DNA from: Zingiber officinale
Taxonomy: Eukaryota > Streptophyta > Magnoliopsida > Zingiberales > Zingiberaceae
Reading direction: 5' to 3'
Assembly: GCF_018446385.1 (NCBI RefSeq)
Contig: NC_055991.1
Coordinates: 104,081,712-104,145,711, forward strand
Length of the DNA stretch: 64,000 bases
Made by a program: the position numbers and the translations under genes
Part shown: one piece after another, positions 1 to 11,060 of the stretch
Layout of the letters: every line of letters begins with the position of its first letter
Position numbering within the stretch: the first letter of the stretch is position 1
Notes under the pieces: model-generated
What the model was told of the DNA's origin: nothing
What the model saw: the letters and a program-made list of their open reading frames with translations, nothing else
The model's database searches: none

Positions 1-430
1 TCTTTCAGTAGTTTTTCAATTCCAACAAGGTTGGGCCCATCATTACTTCATGTATTGGACAAAAAGGGCGTGGACTCAGCCATTTATGATTTTGATAATT
101 TCTAAATCGATTGAAATGGAGAAAGTGATATCATAATTTTTTTTTTTGTCTATGCACTCTAAAATAATGCCATTTATTCTTAAAAACCTTAATTTCTAGA
201 AGGCATTGTTTTTCTTTTAAAAAAAAACAAATAAAGTTAATATGTGAAGAAAGTATGTGAGAAGCAAGCTAAAATTCTTGCTTAGAATCTGTAGTATTAA
301 CTAGATTTTCAAGCATTATATTCGATATGATTAGTCAAAACTGGAAAGCCTCAGGTAATCAAAACGTGGATAGAAATGCACTCATTTTTAGATTATTTTC
401 CTGGATTTGGTAGCAGGTGCGTCATGGTCC
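1..430 (+). other. 5' flank resembling the germin-like gene promoter
   Basis: Blocks such as gcgtggactcagccatttat, gattttgataatttctaaat and gaaagtgatatcataatttt recur in the same order at 13150..13235, about 600 bp upstream of the germin-like gene. A further match is the ttattttcctg motif at 393..403, also seen at 13479..13489. This looks like a diverged paralogous promoter whose coding region is gone; gypsy-type sequence follows instead. The 37-kb partner shares it. I see the similarity directly; descent from a lost germin paralogue is inference. Confidence 0.6.
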
Positions 431-617
431 GTGATTCGGTATATTATGAGTGATTCTAAAAATATGGGATCAGTAGATAAGATAATGTGGCCCTTAAAGA
501 TAAGTGAGATAGTGGTTAGAATCAGAGTATATGTAGTTGAACGAGTTACTTTCACTAGGGCTCAGATCTCTACTTTTTATTGTCAAGACTCTTAGCATAA
601 ACTAAATTGGTTTAAAG

Positions 618-1580
618 TGTCGGTCGGGTCTCTCTTAACATATAGCCGATCGGTCCAAGCGTCGGACGGACTTTCGAGGAACAGTTCCTCACTTTTCAAC
701 ATTAAGGCATTCAGCATGCAGCCGACCGGACCCAGCACCGGTCGGGCATTCAGAGCTTAGCGCCTCATTTCTCAATACCATGTCATAGAGCATATAGCCG
801 ATCAGACCCAATACCGATCGGGAATTCAGAGCTCAGTTCCTCAGTCCTCAGTGGCAAAGCCTCTAGCATATAGTCGGTCAACCCAAAGTGCCAGTCAGAC
901 CTATAGGGCTAAGCTCTCCACTTCTTATATGTCAGTCTCCCATCATACAGTCAATCGGCTACAAGGCCGGTCAGACTGTCTCTAGGAGACAACATTATCA
1001 AAAAATCACAATAACCTGTTAGAAGAAATAGCTAGTAGTCAAGGAATATTCTGCTATCATAACATATACCTATAATGGAACCTTCCTCTGGGGTGGTCGT
1101 ACATCTTCCATTACTTGATGTTACTTGACATATTCTTAGCTGCCTTATTATTACGGAGGTTATGAAAAATGATTCATATACATGTAACAAAACCTTCCTA
1201 AAAGAGTGATCATACATCTTCTATTAGTATATTCTGACACTTGACATTCTCTGACACCTCATTATTACCGAGGTTTTAAGGGTCAGTATAAAAATGGGTC
1301 ATCTCCATTGGTCAGGTAACTTGAACTTTTACATTACACGCACGCATGCTTCTACGCTACTATTCATCTTCTTCTCCATTTTTGGCTATTGTTCTGACTT
1401 GAGCATCGAAGTGTCTGTATCAGGAACCCCTTCTTTTCTCGCTCTAACGTTTTCATTTGCTCTTTCTAGTGTGTGCAGAAAGGAGCATTCAAAGCCATTT
1501 TCTTCCACTTCAAGGTCCTCTCACGGTCAATATTAGAGCCATCTACCTAGCGCGTCATCTCCCCCAATTTTAGATAGGAT
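618..1580 (+). mobile_element. Ty3/gypsy-like LTR remnant, copy 1
   Basis: The region starts near TGTCGGTCGGG and carries imperfect internal repeats around CCGATCGGnnC, spaced about 80-100 bp (620..1000). It has a TATA box (tataaaaa, about 1288) and runs into gatcaaatttggtgtcatct at about 1578..1597. That last stretch matches the primer-site-adjacent motif seen at 36079 in a second gypsy fragment (aaatttggcaccgtctatgg). No 3' LTR partner is visible, so this is a truncated element. The start is approximate because no clean target duplication was found. Confidence 0.6.
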
Positions 1581-1599
1581 CAAATTTGGTGTCATCTAT

Positions 1600-1980
1600 G
1601 AGAATCTTCGTCTAAATCTGAAGCATGAAGGTGGATGGGATTGGATGATTCACCACAATTACCTTTTCGCAAGAAGATTTAGAGCTGGTAATAACTGCCC
1701 GACGACCGTAGAAGTTAATGCAACAACAAGTACTAGCTGGGGGTCCCCTACCGCATGATCTGGCTGCATCGATATGGGCCCTCACACTGAGTGAGGGACC
1801 CGAGAGGAAGGCCCGACAAGATTCTAACAAGTTCCTCCACCGATTAACTTCATGCAAGCACCTACTCAGCCAATCAGCCTCCCACCCTTGTCGCCTACCT
1901 CGGTCACCTATCATAGGGAATTATCCCACATGCCCTTTGAGGATATGTGTCGAGAGGAGAGACCCCAAGGATCTGTAAGT
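1600..1980 (+). pseudogene. Gypsy gag N-terminal remnant
   Basis: Just after the LTR one frame reads SQEDLELVITARR before a stop. It aligns with SQDDLELLINASVQK in the gypsy gag start at 36128. The surrounding frame is broken by stops and shifts, and similarity fades towards 1980. The short open frames here (for example 1718..1978) do not look like intact proteins. A degraded gag start is the best reading; no function remains. Confidence 0.45.
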
Positions 1981-3030
1981 GCAATCAACCAATGTTTGAT
2001 CAGGTACAATCATGATTTCGATGTATGTATCAAAGAGTTTAAGTTAGGTTTTCATATGGATTTGATATGTGTGTTTGAGTCATGCAGGACTTGGTGAACC
2101 ACATATAAGAAACTCAGTGCGGGTAAGTTTAGTAAAGAATCATCCTAAGGCTCAAGTCCCTGTGATCTGTGAAGGATGGTACATTCGAGGGACCGCCGAA
2201 CAAAGAGCAATTGAGTGAATTTCCGATTAATTGGGAATCATGATGTACTGCTAGGTATCACTCATAATCATTCCATAATTAAGTAGTTAATTATGTATAG
2301 CCAAGATAAATTGTGAATCTATTAGGTCACATATACTACGAGTCTCTAAAAGACGTAAAATAAGTTAGAGAAAAGGATTCTCAAATCAAGAGATAAATGT
2401 TTGTTTAGACAATACGTAAAATCGCCGACCTCCAGCGGCCTCCAACAATCACCTCCCTGCTGCGTCACCGATGTCCTCGGCACCTCCCTCCTGTGACCTC
2501 TGCGACCTCCAGCGGCCTCCCTCCCTGGCACCGTGTGAAAGAAAGCGATGACCTTTTATGTAATTAGGTAATAGTGGTTCAAAAACTTCTCATTTATTGC
2601 TACAATTTGGATTTCCTCTTGGTCGTGTTAGATGATTTAATCTGTTTCGATTTCCCAATTTCCTTTTTTGTGCTACAATTGCTACTTGATTTCCACAAGT
2701 ATAATTGTTGTAGTTACTAGTGATTTTGAACTTTGTCGGCCAGTTCCCAAGCTTAGTCATGCGATGTTTTTTGAATCGTTGTTGAAAAAATTGTTATTTA
2801 TTATTTTTTGTGCTGGATCCTTCTCAGAAGCAAATCCTTTAAACTATAGTTGATTTGGTTTAAGGTATTACAATTCATGTTAGATGCCCCTTGAGTTGCT
2901 ATTTTTTAAATATCTTAATTTGATTATTTGATTCATAGGAAGTTTCTGTAATAAAATTCATGCAAATGGCAGCAAGTGTAAATTACTTAAAGGTTTTACA
3001 TGATGGACATGTAATGTTGAGCATGACATT
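1981..3030. other. Unassigned region, no gene recognised
   Basis: 1981..2419 belongs to the segmental duplication but matches no family I recognise. 2425..2535 is a GC-rich patch with repeated CCTCCAGCGGCCTCC-type words. 2560..3030 is AT-rich and may be intron or 5' flank of the GRF gene beyond the CACTA element. Removing the CACTA element joins 3030 directly to 8296. No supported coding region. Confidence 0.4.
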
Positions 3031-3634
3031 CACTACAACAAAAACCCTCATAGACATCGGTTTTCCACTGATGTCTATTACATTTTCGACCGATGTCTAT
3101 GAAGGCGATGTAAAAGGTCTGCCATTTTAGACATCGGGTTAAAACCGGTGTAGTATCACTTAACGACATCGAGTGTAAAACTGATGTAATATTATATGTT
3201 AATAACACCAGTTTGGCAGCGGTATACGACTGATGTAATATTAGATAATGACACCGGTTTTGCAACAGTGGAAAATCGATGTAATATCAATATTGTTTAA
3301 CGACACAAATCCGATTTCCGAAATAGTGAAAAACCAATATTATCACCAAGCAAATCATAAAATTAAGTTAATATTATTAATTCACTAACAAAATCACAAA
3401 TAAAAATGCACCGATGTATCTAAACACACCAAGTCAATATCCATATAACCAACACATAAATATTCTTCTTACAACATAAAAAGATAATAGATATTGTGCG
3501 CATCAAGTCAGTATCCACAAATTACACATAACTATTCTTCTTACAACATCAAAAGGTAATAGATAGTACACAAATATGTTTCTTACTGGTGCCAACGTTA
3601 TCCTTCTTGCTCTGTGCATAGTAGCTAAGTTTAC

Positions 3635-4384
3635 CCGTGAAGCTAAACCGGGCACAGATAATCCTCCAGAACTGATGCTTCTTCCCATGTTACCACTGCC
3701 AACAATGTTGCCTACAGAGCTTGTAAGTCTTGGCCCTACATTACCCAATACTGGAGAAACTCCCAAACCAGGAACAGAACTACGATTCCCAGAAGCTGAA
3801 CTTGAGGAAATACCAGTTATTGACCCAGTGACTCCATTAATATTACTACTACTAAAAGCATGATTTCCAACAACATTAATACCCCCTCTATTTGTGACAC
3901 CAGAGCCATGAGGCATCTGCATGAAAAAAAATCCAGAATCAATACTATAAAACACATTCAAAGGACCATATGATGTAGTGAAGTAATGTGGAAATAAACT
4001 CATGCCAGACCTGAGATAATGCAACCAAAAGATTGTTTGATGAGAACCGTCCACTAGGAATGCTTCCTCCTGGTTGCTAAACACCATCTGATGGTACAAC
4101 ACCCATTGTGGCCTCTCTGGATGCAAGCGAACCAGGCACATTTGGCAGGTTGAAGCTTCCATGAATATTATGCAATCCTTGAAGACCACCTATTTTTTTA
4201 CAAATCGTAATCAAAATTCCACATACAAGCAAAATTTCACATGAATATGTTAATAGAGTTTATGTAGGAATGTCTAACCAGAATGATGGAACCCAAGCAC
4301 TGCCGCAGACTGGCCAGAAAACAATGTGGTATAGGTTCGGCCTGAGGAGTCCGCAAGATTAGATGTTGAACCATTAAGAGTTGA
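3635..4384 (-). pseudogene. Captured CCR4-NOT subunit 2 (NOT2/VIP2) exons
   Basis: Three exons on the minus strand resemble the N-terminal part of plant NOT2/VIP2, a scaffold subunit of the CCR4-NOT mRNA deadenylase complex. Exon a, 4384..4279, reads STLNGSTSNLADSSGRTYTT. Exon b, 4189..4011, includes GLQGLHNIHGSFNLPNVPGS and SGRFSSNNLLVALSQ. Exon c, 3916..3635, includes SSVPGLGVSPVLGN, LTSSVGNIVG and SISSGGLSVPGLASR. AG and GT splice signals flank the exons, so genomic DNA rather than cDNA was captured. Exon b has an in-frame TAG at 4079..4077 where the family usually has Gln (likely CAG to TAG). The C-terminal NOT-box domain is missing. It cannot encode a working subunit; a chimeric or antisense transcript is possible but unproven. 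Confidence 0.85.
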
Positions 4385-6778
4385 CTGTACCAAGAAACCC
4401 AGTAATTTGATCAGCAAAAGCAAGACTAGAAAAAGCACAGGGCATGGGCTAGGTGCTAACAAACTTGGTATGCTAACCAACAAGAAAGAAACAACCATGT
4501 CGAGTCAGTATTTACATAAACTGTATTGAAAATCTGCACCAAACAACAAAAGCTACTCATCTCTAACAATTGAAACTCAGCTAAGAATAAGGGATTATAT
4601 TATTAATACCAAGAGTGAAATTACATCAAATATAAATCCCATACATGCAATAACAGATAGGCAATTTGGGATGAATATTGAAGTCTATAACTATTTATTA
4701 TAATTCTCTCCATCAAGCTAGAACATAATGGAGCATAGACATTGATGGTGCTTAGTTTGTCAAGTTGTACTCAATAAAGATTTGATTATCAATTTAGTAA
4801 CCTTGTGATTTCTTAAACCATGCTCTAAAAATTTGTTTGACAGCATGGATAACTTTCTTAAATTGGAACATACCCTAGTGGTTTTTCTGTATACACCCTT
4901 GTACGATGTTTATGAAATCTATCTGGTAATCATGATTAATACCAAGGAGAATCCAATGATCATGAAAAATAGTTTTAAGTAAAATAAATTAATTACATCA
5001 ATGAGAGAAAATATCCCAAATAATCCTCACAAAATGTCTAGATGAAGCCTTTTGCAACTAAGTGTATTTTCTACTGATCAATGTTGTCAACCACAACTAT
5101 ATTTAACAATAAAAACTATAGTTGTTAAATCATACAATTCAAAATTCTCGGGGGCACTACTCAATTCGTAGGCACAAGATCCAGTTCTGTTAACAAGAGT
5201 ATTACATGTTAACTGAAAATGAGATGCAATTAAAAAAAATATCAAGTAGTATTTCATCAACTTGAAAATATCAGCAGTTATCTCATAAAATTGATTGGTC
5301 TAAAAGGAAAACTATGATTTTGTCTCACAAATTTTCCATAGAAAATATATGGAAAGGAGAGAATTAGAAAAACCTGAACATCGAGCATACAGGTTATACA
5401 GTCCTATGTCATGCGAATGAGACTAGAAAATGCAATTAATAAACTGAAAATCAGAAAAGCAAGAGTTACATTTAGAAGCCAAGACATTATAACTTTGCCA
5501 TGTGCTCAAGAAAGACTCAATTCCAGATGCAGTGATCCTTCATTATGCCAGCCAATAAATAAAAACTCTCTACACGTCCGATTGGCAGTTCTGACTATAC
5601 CCCGAGCTCAAAAAATAAAGCGCACTTTAGATATAAAGTTAGCAAATCATATGAAGTGGCTACACTGGTAGCAGCTAGAAGAATAAATGATACTAGTCAT
5701 ACTATAAATACTGAAGACTTGTTTAAAGTACTACTAAAAAATTTCTTAGAAATAAAGATTATAATGCAATGTTTTTATCTTCAAAGGAAAAACTGTAACC
5801 ATAAGGTGTAAGTGTTTGGCTTCATAGCCCAATTACAACCTAACCAAAAGTGATTCCTTCTTCCTTTTTTTCCCCCACGAAGAATAAATTAAGCGAGTCA
5901 GAAAGACAAGATTTTATCTGGAAACATTCCCAAAGTAAAGCAGGCATGCATTTGTATTAATTTAAGATGGCAATATATGGCAAGCCCAAAGACAACTAAC
6001 AAATAAAGGTTTTATCCTATACTCATGCATTATCACACTCCATGAGTCTAACCTCTGGCCTTTATACTCATGAAGCCAACATCACTAATGAACAAGATAT
6101 CAAATGTAAAAATGTCTCTAAAACTTCCAGCATACCAAGATAAAATCCTGACGAAGGGTAAGGTAGTCAGCCCATATGACCGACTTTCCAAACTGACGAA
6201 AGAAACAAGTCTGCATAATGTGATGTGACTATATTAATAAAGGAAACAAGTAAGATACATTCCTAGGCTCTATAAGATCATTTAGGCAAAGAGCATTTAC
6301 ACCCATCATCCATAAACTGGAGTTAGGTGTTACCTTTGATAAGGAGTCTTATGTTGCTAGAGATTCTTGTATGCTTTTCCTAGTGTATTAAAAGTTCATA
6401 CAAAATTTTGGATTTAAGGAACTTACCACCCAAATGACAAAGCTATTTCTGCTCCAAGAATTTGACGAGTGGAACTTTATAAAGCTTGACTGCCTTCTCA
6501 TTGTCAATGCCTACATCAACACTCTTATTAAATGTTTCATTTGCTTGACAGAGCACTAGAAGAAAGATACTTTCTTTGGAGAACAAAATGGCTTAAACTA
6601 GAGATGATTAATCACCTTTAATCACTGATTTAGTTTTCCTATAGGCAAGTAGTAATTAGGCAAGCAACCTACTGAATAAATCACATTCATTCTACTTTAC
6701 TGCAGGGGTGAAAAACTCACACTGCCTTATATCCTAATTTAATAATCAAAGTAAAATAGTTCATCTAAGAACTCTAAC
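4385..6778. other. Non-coding interior of the CACTA element
   Basis: About 2.4 kb of AT-rich sequence without recognisable coding content. It lies between the NOT2 exons and RsmH exon 3 and may be captured intron from either gene. The 86-codon frame at 5411..5671 shows no known motif and was not accepted as a gene. Confidence 0.5.
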
Positions 6779-7441
6779 CTGAGGATTCATGCGCATATCC
6801 AAAGGTCCATCACCTTGCACACTAAATCCCCTTGTAGAGTCATCCACCTGTTAAATAGCTTACCAACTTATTAGATTCAAAGTAAGTTCTTTTCGGCAAT
6901 TCATCAAACATGAGAAGTGCAACTGAACAATAACCTGCATGGATGAGATTCCAAGGTCCATCAAGATGTCGTTCACCCCAACGTCAAGCAGGTTCTCATC
7001 AACGCCACCAAGCATCGACTTGATGTACTTGAAGTTTCTGACATGAGTGTAAGCTTTCAACTTGCTGCCGCGCGAATCCATGGCCAAGAGCTTCTCTATC
7101 TGAGCCCGGGTCTGGTCATGGATTGAAGCATCCATATCCATTCCCACGAACAACTCCAACTCCGGATGGGCATCTACGATCTGCGGCAAAGAACGGCGCG
7201 AAGCGAATCAGGGATGATGGGAGTGCTAAGGAAAAAGGTCAGAACTTGAGCGAAGAGCTTGGGAGGGAGAAGGACGAACGGACAGCGGCGGAGTGCCCGA
7301 CGGCGCCGAGGGTACAGTTAATGAAGGAGCGGAGGCGGAGGGAACGGAATGCGTCGAGCACCTCGCAGAGCATGACGGGGACGTGGTCCCGGACGGGGTC
7401 TGCGTAGCGACAGTAGAGGGTGCGGTCGAACTTCGCCCCGG
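6779..7441 (-). pseudogene. Captured RsmH/MraW-type 16S rRNA methyltransferase exons
   Basis: Three consecutive exons match plant RsmH (MraW), the S-adenosylmethionine-dependent N4-cytosine methyltransferase of organellar-type 16S rRNA. Exon 1 (about 7441..7284) contains DHVPVMLCEVLDAFRSL and INCTLGAVGHSAA, the SAM-binding start. Exon 2 (7180..6935) contains IVDAHPELELFVGMDMD and LGGVDENLLDVGVNDILMDL. Exon 3 (6847..6779) contains RGFSVQGDGPLDMRMNPQ. Donor and acceptor sites join them in frame, so introns are retained. No start codon is visible (a stop lies just upstream of exon 1) and the C-terminal half is absent. The three exons have no internal stop, unlike the neighbouring captured pieces. 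Confidence 0.88.
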
Positions 7442-7584
7442 AGCACGATTAGCAGCAAGAGAGATTAGCAGGACGCGATTAGCAGCAAGAGAAATGGGAC
7501 GACCATCCTTTTGCCGGTCATAGTGAAGGGAAGGAGGAGCGAGCGACCTCGGATGGGGATCTGAGAGATGAGATCCCCATCTCT

Positions 7585-7953
7585 CAGATCAGCGGCGGGC
7601 TCCTCGTGGATGCGTGTGGCTTCCCGGTGGGAGCGGTCTGGAAGTGAGGGCGAGAAGTGGAAGGACTGGCCCCATCCCCACTCGTAGATGTCAGTGACGA
7701 GGTTGTAGAAGGTGTCGACGAAGGCAGGGACGTTATCGTCGTCGGGCGCGGTGACAATGCCCTCCTTGGAGCAGAGAAAGAAGGACAAGTACTACTTGTA
7801 CTTGTCCTGCACCTTATCCCGCATGATCGATCCCATCTTAAGGTTCATTGCCCGCTTGCCTTTCACTTCCGCCGAGCCCATCACCCACACGAACCAGTAG
7901 ACCACGACAGCGCCGACGACGACCGCCGTCCACATCGCCGTCGAGAGATCCAT
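7585..7953 (-). pseudogene. Captured first exon of sterol C24-methyltransferase SMT1
   Basis: Starting at the ATG at 7953 the minus strand reads MDLSTAMWTAVVVGAVVV, a hydrophobic N-terminal anchor. It continues GSAEVKGKRAMNLKMGSIM and, further on, VDTFYNLVTDIYEWGWGQSF and SHREATRIHEE. This is the first-exon region of cycloartenol-C24-methyltransferase (SMT1), which starts plant sterol side-chain alkylation. Codon 54 is TAG (7794..7792), where the family has Gln (DKYKQYY-like), so CAG to TAG is likely. Similarity ends near 7585, just before a short inverted repeat (7552..7562 with 7571..7581) that marks the join to the RsmH piece. The SAM-binding motifs are missing, so the fragment is non-functional. 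Confidence 0.88.
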
Positions 7954-8328
7954 TGCTCGTCTTTCAAATGGTAACTCCTAAAAGGAGGATGCGGAGGATT
8001 AGGGTTTCGATTTATGGTAGACGAGGAGAAGCCCAAAAGAAAGTGTGCTAAGAAAGTCCGCCAGAATTTTGGTTCATAGACACCGGTTTTAAAAACCGCG
8101 GTTAAAATCGGTGTCTATTAATGAAAAAAGGTGCTCAAAGACATCGGCTAAAAAAATCGATGTCTATGAGCGAAAATCTGTGCTCATAGAAACCGGTTTT
8201 TGGAAAAATCGATGTAAAATACTCAAAGACATCGGTTTTTGCTTAAAACTATTGTTGTTCCACCGATGTCTATGAAGGTTTTTCTTGTAGTGATTCTTGG
8301 ACTGAATTGAGGCATTTTATGTAAGTTT

Positions 8329-8351
8329 GGGGGGGGGGGGGGGGGGGGGGG
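8329..8351 (+). repeat. 23-base G homopolymer
   Basis: An uninterrupted run of 23 G lies 36 bp right of the CACTA target duplication and upstream of the GRF gene. The true length may be uncertain, since long homopolymers are often miscalled. Confidence 0.85.
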
Positions 8352-8456
8352 TTGTTGTTAGGTTTTTTTTTGTCCAAAATTATATGCTTTAATCTAATTT
8401 ATGTCTCTTTTTTTTTTTTGCATATTGGTGATGTTCAAGTACAAGGAAAGAAAATC

Positions 8457-8997
8457 ATGACAGCTGGTTCTTCATCAACATCATCTTCCATTCGAAGACG
8501 TATGAACGATGAGCAAAGTGACACTCCCCACATATTATGTTATTGTGGGTTACGAGCTACTCTCCAAACATCATGGACGGAATCTAATCTAGGAAAGCGA
8601 TTTTTTCATGTCCAAAATATAGAGTAAATTTTCATTATATCAACACGGTATTGTGAGTTTTTTAATTATTGAGTTGTGATTAAGTTGATTTGAAATTCAG
8701 CAAAGGGGATGTGGCTTCTTCTTATGGCATGACCCAGAACTGTCAGAGAGAAGTAAGACAATTATTAATGAGTTGAAGATGAATAACAAAAAATTAAAGT
8801 TAGAGATTAATGAATTGAAGAAAGGTACTAGTTACAGGGGTGAAGGTGAATACAATGATGTTCTAGATGATGGGAACAATAATCATGTAATTATACTGTT
8901 GAGTGATGAAATATATTCATTGAATAGGAAATTTATAGTTGCTATCGTTGTAGTTGTATGTACTTTGATTGTGATGATGGGTATGTGGTTGATGTAA
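8457..8997 (+). CDS. Small GRF-type zinc-finger protein with C-terminal membrane anchor
   Basis: Two exons, 8457..8623 and 8706..8997, join in frame across a GT-AG intron (152 residues). I chose the first ATG after the T-rich stretch (MTAGSSSTSSS). The product has a Ser-rich N-terminus, then a GRF zinc-finger-like segment with CYCGLRATLQTSWTESN, GKRFF and GCGFFLWHDPE. A basic coiled-coil-prone stretch follows (KMNNKKLKLEINELKK), then a hydrophobic C-terminal helix (FIVAIVVVVCTLIVMM). Plants have many such short GRF-plus-anchor proteins of unknown function; GRF fingers are thought to bind single-stranded nucleic acid. The third zinc ligand, usually Cys after RFF/RFY-G, is not Cys here (RFFHVQN), so zinc binding may be impaired. 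The acceptor at 8705 keeps the frame; the AG at 8700 does not. Confidence 0.65.
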
Positions 8998-10309
8998 CTT
9001 ACTTTATGATGTTACTTGACATTGTGATGTAACTCTAAATGGTGTAACTTGTTTCGTGATGTAACTTGTTTTCTTTTGTGCTTAGGACTTTAAGATTGTC
9101 CTATTACTGATCCTAAGCCTGAAATCTTTGACTTTGACATTTACCTTCAAGTTCTTCAATTAGACAATGTTAAAGAACTATTCTCTTTTGTTTTGATTTG
9201 ATTAATGCTAGGCTCTTGGTACTGAATTTTACACTTATTACAATTCATGTGCTCCTTTAATCTAACATTATTTTTTTTGTGACTAGCTCATTGTTGATCA
9301 TATGAAGTTTGTTGTCCTTTGTGGATGCATGGTGTTCCATTGCATGCTTTTTCTTTTGTGAGTTTTGTACAGGAAAGAAGTCATTTTTTATGGTTTTGGT
9401 GATGTAAAGAATATTGGAGAATTGAAGGAACATGTGGGGGCACATATGATATGGCTGCATTTGGTATATGTGGGTTTCTGCTGGGTGCTGAATGTTATCA
9501 GAGTCTAAAATGTGGTTTTTCTAGATCTTTTGGTGTTGTTTGTTTCAGTGGCATCTGGGGAAGCTTTGTCTGAGTGGTTAGCAGGTTTATTCAATTGGCT
9601 GAAATTTGCTATAGGCTGAGCAGTGCAGAGCCTTTGATATGGGTTTTCAAAATTATGGGGCCTCCAGTTAAAAATATTTATGTATTTTTTTTATCATATA
9701 AATTTTGGTCGGCAGCATAGTAGTGATATTTTAACAGTCGATTGACTAATACAAGATGATATCTACTAACTAATTAGATAGCGAGCCTGTGATTATTCAA
9801 AATCTATCTTTTGTTACTTTGCTTGATTTTCTCCAGAACGTTTTGCTTTCTTAGCCTCTCATCGTCCCTTTTCAAACACTTGATGTCATAAGATAGCGGA
9901 ATGCTACCAACCTTAACACATAAAATATACATTAGTCAATCTATTATAGATGACAATTACTATCTTAACTTCAGAATGAACAAAGACGAGAGAAGAAATT
10001 AACCTTGTGGATTGGAATGTAGACTGCCAATCTTACCCTACACTATATCACTGCTTACATTTTTGATCTGCACGAAATAGCTGCATCATCATAAATTTAG
10101 TACAAGGCAATGTTTAAGAACCAATGATGAATGGTCGAGCAAATTCTAAGGTACAAATTAATACGAACATGAAAAGGTAGTTCTCAAAACCTTAGCAACA
10201 ACCATCAAACGTCATACAGACAAGAGGAGCATATGCAATACTCTAGACAACAAAAGATCTATGGTAAAGGTAGCACAAACCTTCTTTTTGAGCGAACAGA
10301 AACATTCTG
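8998..10309. other. No gene recognised
   Basis: This includes the probable 3' UTR of the GRF gene and AT-rich sequence. The stretch at about 9800..9900 reads on the minus strand as a basic peptide (KCLKRDDERLRKQNVLEKI). It has no start or family I can name and may be a gene or transposon scrap. Confidence 0.4.
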
Positions 10310-10998
10310 TATCTACCAGTCGACTGGTAGCTGTTGGCTGAGCGAATAGAATGTTTCTGTTTGCTGCCAGTCGACTGCTAAAACTAGCAGTCGACTGGTG
10401 TAGTCGATTGCTAGTTTTAGCAGTTGACTGGTAAATGACCGTTGGCAGACCGTTGGTACTGTAAAGTAGTCGTTGGCTACCTCCAATGGTAACACCAGTC
10501 GACTGATGGTTTTGCCAGTCGACTGGTGCCGAGATGAGTTGATATAATGATTAACTCTCTCCTCTTATTTAATTTATAGGAAGCTTTGGGGCTTGAAGTA
10601 GGTTACTCATGCTTGTTGAATAACTCCTAGTCTTTGTCCAAAGCTTCCAAGTCTACTATCTTCCTCCCAAACCTAAACTTCATCATTGTAAAGAGGAAAA
10701 AAATCCTTTATGAGAGGTTTGCTCCACCGAGAAAGAGAAAGCTCTAGCCGAAGATTGCCAGGGATTGATCCACCGAAGGATCAAGGGTTCGTCCACCTCA
10801 AGGACACGTCGTGGAGTAGGAGTAAGCAAACTCCGAACCACGTTACATCGATCTTGTTAGCGTTTGTATTCTTGCTTATCTTTATTGCTTTAGTTTTTGT
10901 ATTTCCGCTTGCGTAAACTAACCTTATAGAAAAGAATCGAAAGTTGGGGGTGACCTAGCTATCCAACCCCCCTTCAAGCCGACCACCGATCCCTTACA
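10310..10998 (+). mobile_element. Copia LTR (element A), left end not resolved
   Basis: The LTR ends ..cccttaCA at 10998 and is followed at once by attggtatcagagc, the primer-binding site complementary to initiator tRNA-Met. Its promoter part (10310..10530) has repeated CCAGTCGACTGG palindromes, then an AT-rich TATA-like stretch near 10560. A short inverted repeat around GAGCGAA-CAGAAACATTC at 10290..10365 blurs the left end. Only this LTR and a gag fragment survive, so the element is truncated. Confidence 0.75.
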
Positions 10999-11060
10999 AT
11001 TGGTATCAGAGCAAGGAAGCTCTTCAACAGACTAACCACCAAGAAGAGCAACATCATCAA

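Larger units (their letters stand above)
1..2419 (+). repeat. Segmental duplication, copy 1 (partner 37047..39467)
   Basis: This stretch is repeated, nearly base for base, at 37047..39467 in the same orientation about 37 kb away. The match starts at the window edge, so the duplicated unit may extend to the left. It ends abruptly after the shared bases gacaatac at about 2419, where copy 1 continues into a CCTCCAGCGG-rich stretch and copy 2 into a copia LTR. The unit holds a germin-like gene 5' flank, a gypsy LTR with TATA box, a gag remnant and about 450 bp of unassigned sequence. Differences are scattered substitutions and small indels, so the duplication is fairly recent. Confidence 0.9.
3031..8292. 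mobile_element. Complete CACTA (En/Spm) element carrying captured gene exons
   Basis: The left end is CACTACAACAAAAACC and the right end, read in reverse complement, is CACTACAAGAAAAACC. The match continues through TCATAGACATCGGT on both sides. The flanks are ATT at 3028..3030 and ATT at 8293..8295, the 3-bp target duplication of CACTA transposons. Subterminal repeats of GACATCGGTTTT and its complement fill about 3045..3330 and 8080..8275, also typical of the family. The element is 5262 bp long. I find no transposase; instead it holds exons of NOT2/VIP2, RsmH and SMT1, all on the minus strand. It is therefore non-autonomous and of the gene-capturing (Pack-CACTA-like) kind. Confidence 0.95.

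Noticed and set aside
5411..5671. 86-codon plus-strand frame
   Set aside because: No motif, no splice context, inside intron-like CACTA interior.
7123..7974. Plus-strand frames of 62-105 codons
   Set aside because: They are antisense to the captured RsmH and SMT1 exons, which have clear homology on the minus strand.
9490..9510. ttatcagagtc resembling a primer site
   Set aside because: No LTR end precedes it and no gag follows.
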